From the NCBI GenBank assembly GCA_026002265.1, contig BOBG01000056.1, positions 1-13,727 on the forward strand: 13,727 nt of DNA, read 5' to 3'. The stretch is from Spirochaetia bacterium (GTDB taxonomy: Bacteria > Spirochaetota > Spirochaetia > Treponematales > Breznakiellaceae). The notes beneath the pieces were generated by a model. The model was not told where the DNA came from. It made no database searches and was given only the letters and a program-made list of their open reading frames with translations. This document shows, one piece after another, positions 1 through 5,705 of this stretch. Position 1 is the stretch's first letter, and each line of letters begins with the position of its first letter. The translations under genes were made by a program, and so were the position numbers.

Positions 1-1194
1 CCGAATAAACCGGTAACCCTGACGGTGTGGTGCTGGGATCCCACTTTTAATGTTTACGCAATGAACGAAGCTGCAAAGATTTACAAACAGGCTAATCCGA
101 ATGTAACGGTCAATGTAGTGGAAACGGCATGGGATGATGTTCAGCAGAAATTGACTACATCTCTCGCGGCAAATCAGCCGGATAATTTACCGGATATTCT
201 TTTGATGCAAGATAATGCGATTCAAAAAAATGTCTCAACATTTCCTAACGCATTTTATCCGCTTGACGGTTATGTTGATCTTTCGCAATTTGCCGATTAC
301 AAAGTCGATGTTGCAACCATCGGCGGTAAACATTACGGCGTTCCCTTTGACAACGGTGCCTCCGCGACTTTTCTCCGGCGGGATCTTATTGAACAATCTG
401 GACTTAAAGTCGAAGATTTTAACAATATAACATGGGACCGGTTTATTGAATTGGGAAAAATTGTAAAAGCACAAACCGGGGTTTCCATGATTTCCGCGGT
501 CGGTAATGAAAATGACCTTGTACCGTTAATGATGCAGAGCGCCGGAGCGTGGTTTTTTGACGCAGCTGGAAAAACAAATATCGCAAATAATGCGGTTCTG
601 AAAGAAGCAGCCCGTCTTTATAAGGCGATGGTTGATGCCGGAATTATTATGCTCGTTGCAGATTGGAATGCGTATATTGCCTCGTTAAAAAGTGTTGCAT
701 CCACAGTAAATGGCTGCTGGATAATAGGTTCCATTACTGCAAATACCGATCAATCCGGTAAATGGGCGGTTGTAAGTACTCCGCGTTTGAACATTACCGG
801 AGGAACAAACTTCTCAAGCGTCGGCGGTTCGAGCTGGATGCTTCTGGCTAATTCAAAAAATCCGGGTGTTGCACTCGACTTTTTAAATAAAACATTTGCC
901 GGCAGCACCGCACTTTACGACGCTATTCTGCCGACATCTGGTGCAATTGCAACGTGGCTTCCGGCGTCTAATTCCAGTGTGTATGCACAGCCGAGTGCCT
1001 TTTTCGGCGGACAGAAAGTGTTTGTGGACATTGTCGGCTATGCCGGAAAAGTTCCAAAAATTAAATATGGAATGTTTAATTATGAAGCTCGAAATAATGT
1101 AGCCTTGGGTCTCGCGGATATTATCCGGGGAACACCCATCGACACAGCACTCACAAAAGCTCAACGAGATACTGAATTCCTTATTGGACAATAA
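1..1194 (+). CDS. Sugar ABC transporter solute-binding protein (5' end outside window)
   Basis: This is a family 1 extracellular solute-binding protein (MalE/UgpB-like) that captures a sugar or glycoside outside the membrane and delivers it to the two permeases downstream. The reading frame is open from base 1, and the first residues (PNKPVTLTVWCWDP) look like the first beta strand of a mature binding protein, so the start, signal peptide and lipobox lie upstream. A GTG at 25 falls inside that strand and is not a credible start. About 397 residues are visible, close to full mature length. The N-terminal pattern (helix after NEAAKIYKQANP, then VTVNVV, then PDILLMQDNAI) is typical of the family, as is the C-terminal ALDFLNKTFAG region. 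The gene is followed after 71 bp by the first permease. The substrate cannot be read from the sequence. The family is secure. Confidence 0.9.
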   Translation, partial: PNKPVTLTVWCWDPTFNVYAMNEAAKIYKQANPNVTVNVVETAWDDVQQKLTTSLAANQPDNLPDILLMQDNAIQKNVSTFPNAFYPLDGYVDLSQFADYKVDVATIGGKHYGVPFDNGASATFLRRDLIEQSGLKVEDFNNITWDRFIELGKIVKAQTGVSMISAVGNENDLVPLMMQSAGAWFFDAAGKTNIANNAVLKEAARLYKAMVDAGIIMLVADWNAYIASLKSVASTVNGCWIIGSITANTDQSGKWAVVSTPRLNITGGTNFSSVGGSSWMLLANSKNPGVALDFLNKTFAGSTALYDAILPTSGAIATWLPASNSSVYAQPSAFFGGQKVFVDIVGYAGKVPKIKYGMFNYEARNNVALGLADIIRGTPIDTALTKAQRDTEFLIGQ

Positions 1195-1253
1195 AAACCG
1201 AATCCCGTACTGATTGATTATCCGGAGCCGGCTGTTACCGGTTCCGGTATCGT

Positions 1254-1259
1254 AAGGAG
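1254..1259 (+). promoter_or_regulatory. Ribosome binding site fixing a GTG start
   Basis: AAGGAG lies 6 nt before the GTG at 1266. No ATG near the first transmembrane segment has such a site, so this decides the permease start. Confidence 0.75.
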
Positions 1260-1265
1260 TCTGTT

Positions 1266-2138
1266 GTGGCAAGTCTATCTAGAAAATATACATGGTGGGG
1301 CTGGTTTTTTGTTGCACCGGCGTCTATTTTAATTTTTATTTTATCATTTTATCCAATGATTAGTTCTTTTATTTTATCCTTGCGATCCGGTTTTGGTCTC
1401 AATATGCACTTTTCCGGTGCGCGGAATTATGCACGTTTATTTCAAGATTCCACTTTTCTCAGTTCTGTGGCCAATGTTTTTATTTATTTTTTGATTCAAG
1501 TGCCGATTATGCTTTTATTGGCGCTCATATTAGCTTCAATTTTAAATTCAAAAAAACTTAAATTTAAAGGATTTTTCCGGACTCTTATTTTTCTGCCATG
1601 TGCGACCGCACTCGTTTCTTCCGCGATGATTTTTAAATCTTTTTTTGCAGTAGACGGTATTGTTAATTTTTTTCTGGTGCATTTACACCTCATTTCTGAA
1701 CCGGTAAGTTGGTTGAGTCATCCGGTGTGGGCAAAAGTTATTGTTATTTTGGTAATTACATGGCGCTGGACCGGTTATAATACTATTTTTTATCTCGCCG
1801 GTTTGCAGAATATAGATACTGAAATCTATGAGGCTGCAAGCATTGACGGTGCCTCTCCTTTTCAAACCTTTTTAAAATTGACGCTGCCGCTGTTGTCGCC
1901 GGTTATTCTTCTCACGTCAATTATGTCAACAAATGGTACGCTGCAACTTTTTGATGAAGTAAAAAACCTTACCAACGGCGGACCCGGTAATTCAACCATA
2001 ACCATTTCGCAATATATTTATAATTTATCATTTGTGTATAATCCTCAATTTGGTTACGCTGCCGCAGTTTCTTATAGTATTTTGGTCATGGTGGCGATTC
2101 TCTCCTTTATCCAGATGAAAATCGGAGATAGAAAATGA
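1266..2138 (+). CDS. Sugar ABC transporter permease, MalF/UgpA type
   Basis: This is an inner-membrane permease subunit of a carbohydrate importer (binding-protein-dependent transport inner membrane component family). It has 290 residues, typical of short MalF/LacF/UgpA-like proteins that lack the large periplasmic loop of enterobacterial MalF. The first membrane helix spans about residues 11-35. Five further hydrophobic segments follow, at about 70-93, 105-127, 155-180, 205-222 and 265-285. The cytoplasmic EAA loop that docks on the ATPase is clear at about 189-211 (EAASIDGASPFQTFLKLTLP). The GTG start is supported by the AAGGAG upstream. The stop overlaps the start of the next permease (ATGA), indicating translational coupling and a heterodimeric channel. 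No ATPase gene is present; such importers often use a shared MsmX/MalK-type ATPase encoded elsewhere. Confidence 0.93.
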   Translation: MASLSRKYTWWGWFFVAPASILIFILSFYPMISSFILSLRSGFGLNMHFSGARNYARLFQDSTFLSSVANVFIYFLIQVPIMLLLALILASILNSKKLKFKGFFRTLIFLPCATALVSSAMIFKSFFAVDGIVNFFLVHLHLISEPVSWLSHPVWAKVIVILVITWRWTGYNTIFYLAGLQNIDTEIYEAASIDGASPFQTFLKLTLPLLSPVILLTSIMSTNGTLQLFDEVKNLTNGGPGNSTITISQYIYNLSFVYNPQFGYAAAVSYSILVMVAILSFIQMKIGDRK

Positions 2139-2950
2139 AAAAGAAACCGGAATTTACTATAGTGCTAATGCATATTTTTATTATAATTGTCTGTCTTTTT
2201 TCTGTGATTCCTTTTATCTGGATGATTTCCGGTGCAACAAATAGAAGTGTTGATATTATCAATGGAAAAGTATGGTTTGGAACTTATCTTTTTGAAAATA
2301 TCCGGACTCTTTTTGCAACTGTTTCTGTGGGGCAGGCCTTTTGGAATTCGCTCCGGAATACGACCGTTGCGACTATTCTTAGTCTATTTGTATGCTCCAT
2401 GGCGGGTTACGGCTTCCAAACTTACCGGGATAAATACAAAGATCGCCTGATGTCGATTCTGCTTTTGTCGATGATGGTGCCTTTTGCATCAATTATGGTG
2501 CCGTTATTCCGGCTTTTCAGTCAAGCCCGGCTTTTAAATACGACATTTGGATTCGTGCTTCCGTCTATTTCGACCGCATTTTTAATCTTTTTTTTCCGGC
2601 AAAATTCCATGTCGTTTCCCTACGAAATTGTTCAGGCCGCACGAGTTGACGGACTCGGTGAATTCGGAATTTATCTCCGGATTTATTTTCCGGTGATGGC
2701 TCCGACCTTTGCAGCTGCCGGAATCGTTGCATTTATGAATAATTGGAACAGTTATTTGTGGCCCCTTATCATCATGCAGTCTCAAAACTCTAAAACAATG
2801 CCCCTTTTAATCACTTCCCTCACCTCCGGCTATACTACTGATTACGGGATATTAATGCTTGCTGTGACTATTTGTACCCTGCCGACAGTGCTTTTATTCT
2901 TCAGTCAGCAAAAACGTTTTGTTGCGGGAGTACTTGGATCTGTAAAATAA
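2135..2950 (+). CDS. Sugar ABC transporter permease, MalG/UgpE type
   Basis: This is the second permease subunit of the importer, with 271 residues as usual for MalG-like proteins. A membrane helix at about 10-32 is followed by further helices near 75-97, 105-127, 135-155, 190-205 and 240-258. The EAA-type ATPase-docking loop is at about 163-190 (EIVQAARVDGLGEFGIYL), with the conserved A and D-G. The start overlaps the previous stop as ATGA, and a GGAG about 8 nt upstream within the first permease can serve as ribosome binding site. This is the last gene of the transport operon visible here. An A/T-only stem with a T-run directly after the stop (2944-2968) could be a weak terminator. Assignment to the permease family is secure; the substrate is unknown. 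Confidence 0.93.
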   Translation: MKKKPEFTIVLMHIFIIIVCLFSVIPFIWMISGATNRSVDIINGKVWFGTYLFENIRTLFATVSVGQAFWNSLRNTTVATILSLFVCSMAGYGFQTYRDKYKDRLMSILLLSMMVPFASIMVPLFRLFSQARLLNTTFGFVLPSISTAFLIFFFRQNSMSFPYEIVQAARVDGLGEFGIYLRIYFPVMAPTFAAAGIVAFMNNWNSYLWPLIIMQSQNSKTMPLLITSLTSGYTTDYGILMLAVTICTLPTVLLFFSQQKRFVAGVLGSVK

Positions 2951-3097
2951 ATAGATTGATTATTTTTTCGCGGATAAGTTCACCAATAATTTGAGCAGAG
3001 GACTTGTTAGCGGATTCAGGTTTTGTAAGTAGATAATCTATAGAAAGATCATCAAGCCCGGCGTTACAGCAAAGGGTCCATGAATGCACGCGAATAA

Positions 3098-3123
3098 CAC
3101 GAATTAATTAGTGGATATTCGTG
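3098..3123. repeat. Inverted repeat CACGAAT...ATTCGTG
   Basis: Perfect 7-bp arms (CACGAAT at 3098-3104, ATTCGTG at 3117-3123) flank a 12-nt A/T-rich centre. A related CGCGAAT lies just before the left arm. Motifs of this CACGAATAA/ATTCGTG type resemble dispersed intergenic repeats seen in various bacteria. Whether it is one in this genome cannot be judged from a single window. Confidence 0.45.
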
Positions 3124-3265
3124 GACATCTCCGATACTATTTTGTTGGAAATTGTGGCTATTACTACACAAACCCACTGGTACCGCCGCCAATCAAAAAG
3201 AAGTGCTGCTATTCTTCTTATAATGCCGATAGAATTACTAGGATTGAACAGTAAATTTATGTCAA

Positions 3266-3308
3266 AAACTAGTAAAATTCTTTAAATTTTTTAGTTCCGG
3301 AAATGAAA
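3266..3308 (+). repeat. Short degenerate copy of the 21-bp TTTCTAGTT-type repeat
   Basis: Two adjacent units, around AACTAGTAAAATTC and TTTTTAGTTCCGGAA, have their TAG cores 22 bp apart. A possible weaker unit (ACAGTAAATT) lies 21 bp earlier. The second unit matches the core of the larger arrays at 7860-8048 and 10694-10861. On its own this would be unremarkable; it is listed because of those arrays. Confidence 0.4.
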
Positions 3309-3347
3309 ATCTGTCTCGACCAGTTGAATCCGGCTCGTTTCACACGC

Positions 3348-3376
3348 TTGATCGTCTTGCCGGTCCAATTCATAAT
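3348..3376 (+). promoter_or_regulatory. Sigma-70-like promoter giving a leaderless transcript
   Basis: TTGATC at 3348-3353 and CATAAT at 3371-3376 are separated by exactly 17 bp. Transcription would start about 7 nt after the -10 box, at or next to the ATG at 3383. That ATG has no recognisable ribosome binding site, so the two observations fit a leaderless mRNA for the operon that follows. Confidence 0.5.
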
Positions 3377-3382
3377 AGAGTC

Positions 3383-4117
3383 ATGAGATTGTCATCAATC
3401 AAAAATGCTGGGTATGCTATGCTGGCTGTTTTATTTTTTATATGCAGCAGCGCGGCAGCTGACGGAGACTTTAGTATCACCGATTTTGAAACAAAGGCCG
3501 AACTTACTGTGCGTTATGATAAAGCATTTCAGTACACGTATGGTGCCGATGCCTTGTTATTTATAGAATTAAATAACGCCATTTCAATCTATAACGGATT
3601 GTCTTATAATCTTAATAATACCTACACTGAATATACTGCATCTCTCGAAATCGGCATTAATCTGGGTATTATTGCTCCCCGGATCGAATTATTAAACTAT
3701 TTTTCTTTCAATATTTTATATTTATTCGATTCAATACCGGAATATAATGTGGATATTCACTCGGTGATTCCTTATTTCAGCTTAAACTTGAGCAGATTCG
3801 GCGTGTCATTCGGTCCGCAAATGCGTTGGAATAACTACTTCAAAGAATTCACAAGATATGAGACTATATACAATTATATGATACGTATTAATCTTATCAA
3901 ACATAATAAAATCAATGTAGATTTTGCGTGGGGAAATTTTGATTATTTTTATGCCGGCAGTTACGGCGAAGATTATATCCGGTTTGTTGGTACTTATATT
4001 TTTAATGATAAACTCCGGCTCTCTTGTACCATTGATTTATATCAGGCTGGCAGGCAGGGAGGAACCGCGAGCTTGTTTGGCTTTAGTTTTAAATCGGGGG
4101 TTATCATAAAATGGTGA
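3383..4117 (+). CDS. Predicted outer-membrane beta-barrel-like protein, unknown function
   Basis: I do not recognise a named family. Residues 1-27 form a clear signal peptide: basic MRLSSIKN, a hydrophobic stretch, then a cleavage site around SSAAA-DG. The mature part of about 217 residues is rich in Tyr, Phe and Asn, with alternating polar/hydrophobic strands of about 10 residues. It ends in GVIIKW; a C-terminal aromatic residue on a terminal strand is a hallmark of outer-membrane barrels recognised by the BAM machinery. No Cys lipobox is present. The start is supported by the signal peptide and by the promoter placed for leaderless translation. The next gene begins 7 bp before this stop, so the two are coupled, suggesting an envelope-associated pair. 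It could instead be a soluble periplasmic beta protein. Confidence 0.75.
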   Translation: MRLSSIKNAGYAMLAVLFFICSSAAADGDFSITDFETKAELTVRYDKAFQYTYGADALLFIELNNAISIYNGLSYNLNNTYTEYTASLEIGINLGIIAPRIELLNYFSFNILYLFDSIPEYNVDIHSVIPYFSLNLSRFGVSFGPQMRWNNYFKEFTRYETIYNYMIRINLIKHNKINVDFAWGNFDYFYAGSYGEDYIRFVGTYIFNDKLRLSCTIDLYQAGRQGGTASLFGFSFKSGVIIKW

Positions 4118-4932
4118 AGCGGACAGCTATTCTGGCTTTAATGTGCAGTATATGTATTAGCTCTTGTGATGTTGATGTGTTTGGTGTTTTTTCAGCGTCA
4201 TCAGGATTAGAGGAACGTCTTGAATGTTCCGGTGAATTTAATTTTATTAATCAGAATGATCTTTCTCTATCAACTGGTGAGCATTATTCTTTTGTGGTTA
4301 TTTCTGATACCCACGTTATGAATAAAGATGCAAACGGTCTTGAGAATATTGGGACACTGCTTGCGGCACAAGGCGATGCATTTATTGTAGTTACCGGCGA
4401 TATAACAACAAACGGCGACCGGGAAAACCTTGCTTTATTTATGCAAATCGCAGATAGTTGGAATATTCCCTGTTATCCGGTGATAGGAAATCATGATATA
4501 TGGTTTAATAATTGGCAGGTCTGGCGGGAATTGATAGGCTCAACGCGTTACCGGTTCGATACTGATAATGCTGCTTTTTTTGTACTTGACACTGCAAACG
4601 GCTTATTTGGAGATGCACAGCTCGATTGGCTGGAAAGCGAATTAGCAACAACCGGAAAACATACTTTTGTTTTTACCCATGATAATCTTTTTACAAATGG
4701 AATTCCATCGTTTTTTGATGATCGATTAACAGACCGCAGAGAATGTGCCCGGTTTATTAGTCTTTTAGCTAATAGAGCAGATGCCGTTTTTTCAGGACAT
4801 TTGCACCGGCCGGTTATTACTACCATCAAAAATGTTCAGTATATTACACAGGAAGATTTTAAAACGCATAGAACATATTGCCGGGTATATGTTAATGGAA
4901 ATGATATTTCCTATGAATTTAACCAAATTTAA
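4111..4932 (+). CDS. Lipoprotein calcineurin-like metallophosphoesterase
   Basis: This is a predicted lipid-anchored phosphoesterase of the dinuclear metal calcineurin-like superfamily. The N-terminus carries a lipoprotein signal: basic MVKR, a hydrophobic core, then ISSC with Cys19 as the likely lipidated residue, acceptable under the loose spirochaetal lipobox. All catalytic blocks are present in order: SDTH (Asp66, His68), GDITTNGD (Asp97), GNHD (Asn127, His128), THDN (His190) and GHLH (His230, His232). The enzyme is therefore expected to be active. At 273 residues it is a single-domain enzyme. It overlaps the preceding barrel-like gene by 7 bp and is followed after 14 bp by a chemoreceptor fragment whose ribosome binding site overlaps this stop. 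The physiological substrate (nucleotide, phosphodiester, lipid or other) cannot be inferred. Confidence 0.9.
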   Translation: MVKRTAILALMCSICISSCDVDVFGVFSASSGLEERLECSGEFNFINQNDLSLSTGEHYSFVVISDTHVMNKDANGLENIGTLLAAQGDAFIVVTGDITTNGDRENLALFMQIADSWNIPCYPVIGNHDIWFNNWQVWRELIGSTRYRFDTDNAAFFVLDTANGLFGDAQLDWLESELATTGKHTFVFTHDNLFTNGIPSFFDDRLTDRRECARFISLLANRADAVFSGHLHRPVITTIKNVQYITQEDFKTHRTYCRVYVNGNDISYEFNQI

Positions 4933-4946
4933 AGGAGCTTCTCATA

Positions 4947-5444
4947 ATGGCTCAAACCGTTAAGACTATCAAAAATAGCATATTGGTAAAAATAGCTGGA
5001 TTATCTTCGTTATTTGTATTTTTGGCTATTCTCATTTTAACATTCATCAATAGCTATCAAATGAATGATATAAGCTTAAAAACAGCAATTACAGTGGTGC
5101 AAAGTAAGATTCAGGGTGATCTTAATACTTTTGAATATATGATTTCAAAAGAATATGGCGATTTACATATGGAAAACGGTACTTTGGTTGATCGTGAGGG
5201 AAATCCCATTAATGAACGCTATGATTTGATAGACCGTATATCGAAAGATTTAAATATTGTTGCAACAATTTTTGTGCGTGACGGAACTGATTACCGCCGG
5301 ATTATCACTAATATTATTGACAGTACAGGTAAACGGGCCGTTGGTACTATGCTTGGCTCTGACAGCTGGGCATATTGGCCGATAAGCAATGGTATGGAAT
5401 ATATTGGGGACAGCATGATACTCGGCAAACAATTTATCTGGTAA
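4947..5444 (+). pseudogene. Truncated methyl-accepting chemotaxis protein, N-terminal part
   Basis: This is the start of a transmembrane chemoreceptor. It has a strong ribosome binding site (AAAGGAG at 4931-4937, overlapping the previous stop). A membrane anchor lies at about residues 12-36. A Cache-type sensor domain follows, including VDREGNPINERYDLIDRISKDL (first 20 shown in part), the VATIFVRDGTDYRRI strand region and GTML...Y(I)GDSMILGKQF. The frame closes 165 codons in, at TGG-TAA, inside the sensor fold. There is no second membrane helix, HAMP or signalling domain. A C-terminal chemoreceptor fragment appears only 80 bp later in another frame, so about 500 codons have been lost around an inserted segment. 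It might still yield a membrane-anchored sensor stub, but no signalling output is possible. It belongs to the operon starting at 3383. Confidence 0.8.
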
Positions 5445-5526
5445 ATCCGCTTCGTGCGGAAGGAAGTAGGAAAAGTTGCCTCGAATAATCGAGACAAGCC
5501 CAAGCCTTTAGGCTTGGGTAGCTGAC
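5440..5526 (+). mobile_element. Right-end remnant of an IS200/IS605 (TnpB-type) element, omega-RNA-like
   Basis: Three hairpins follow one another: TCCGC-TTCGT-GCGGA (5446-5460), CTCGA-ATAA-TCGAG (5480-5493), and a strong 8-bp CCCAAGCC-TTTA-GGCTTGGG (5499-5518), then GTAGCTGAC. A GC-rich stem with a TTTA loop followed by a GGTAGTTCAC-like tail is, from memory, the typical right end of IS605-family/IS1341 elements, which doubles as the 3' scaffold of the TnpB guide RNA. No tnpA or tnpB gene lies in the window. The segment sits between two parts of a broken chemoreceptor gene, as expected for an insertion relic. The right boundary (about 5526) is set by where similarity to the neighbouring chemoreceptor 3' end resumes; the left boundary is approximate. 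An ordinary terminator is the alternative, but no T-run follows. Confidence 0.55.
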
Positions 5527-5583
5527 ATTGCAGAAAAGATAGCTGTAGGTAAATATTTAATGCGGCCAGATTCGGATTCATAA
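5524..5583 (+). pseudogene. C-terminal chemoreceptor fragment
   Basis: Reading from 5524 gives DIAEKIAVGKYLMRPDSDS and a stop. This parallels [16 protein letters not shown], the C-terminus of the intact chemoreceptor ending at 7763. At DNA level, 5527-5565 matches 7716-7754 with 3 mismatches in 39 nt. The frame differs from the N-terminal fragment at 4947. This is the 3' scrap of the same disrupted gene or of a close paralogue. Confidence 0.8.
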
Positions 5584-5638
5584 GCTAGGTGGGAAGAATT
5601 CATGCAAACTGTCTGGAACATATATTTTTGAAAACAGC

Positions 5639-5667
5639 TTGACCTAAAGACTAACATTACCTATGAT
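5639..5667 (+). promoter_or_regulatory. Sigma-70-like promoter of the intact chemoreceptor gene
   Basis: TTGACC (5639-5644) and TATGAT (5662-5667) are separated by 17 bp, about 38 bp before the ATG at 5706. The ribosome binding site GGAGGA (5697-5702) is 3-4 nt from the start. I looked for a sigma-28-type flagellar promoter and did not find a good one. Confidence 0.6.
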
Positions 5668-5705
5668 TTTTTTATTCTAAAAGTAGATTAGGTTCTGGAG
5701 GACTT

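Larger units (their letters stand above)
2951..3347. other. Gene-poor intergenic stretch
   Basis: No convincing gene is seen. The stretch holds an A/T stem just after the ABC operon, an inverted repeat at 3098-3123, and a short copy of the 21-22-bp degenerate repeat at about 3251-3308. A minus-strand open frame of about 60 codons (3089 to 2901) covers the first part, but it runs into the antisense of the permease and has no recognisable domain. The promoter for the next operon follows directly. Confidence 0.6.

Noticed and set aside
25..27. GTG at 25 as start of the solute-binding protein
   Set aside because: It lies inside the first conserved strand of the mature protein, and the frame is open to base 1 with family-like residues.
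2901..3089. Minus-strand open frame of 62 codons in the gap after the ABC operon
   Set aside because: Its C-terminal third is antisense to the permease, it has no recognised domain and no clear ribosome binding site. The segment ending in SSAQIIGELIREKI might be a scrap of an antitoxin-like gene, but I cannot support it.
4548..4829. 93-codon minus-strand frame inside the phosphoesterase
   Set aside because: It lies fully within a gene with all catalytic motifs; a shadow frame.
5499..5518. Strong hairpin read as a plain intrinsic terminator
   Set aside because: No T-run follows, two further hairpins precede it, and the tail and position between chemoreceptor fragments fit an IS605-type right end better. 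Not fully excluded.
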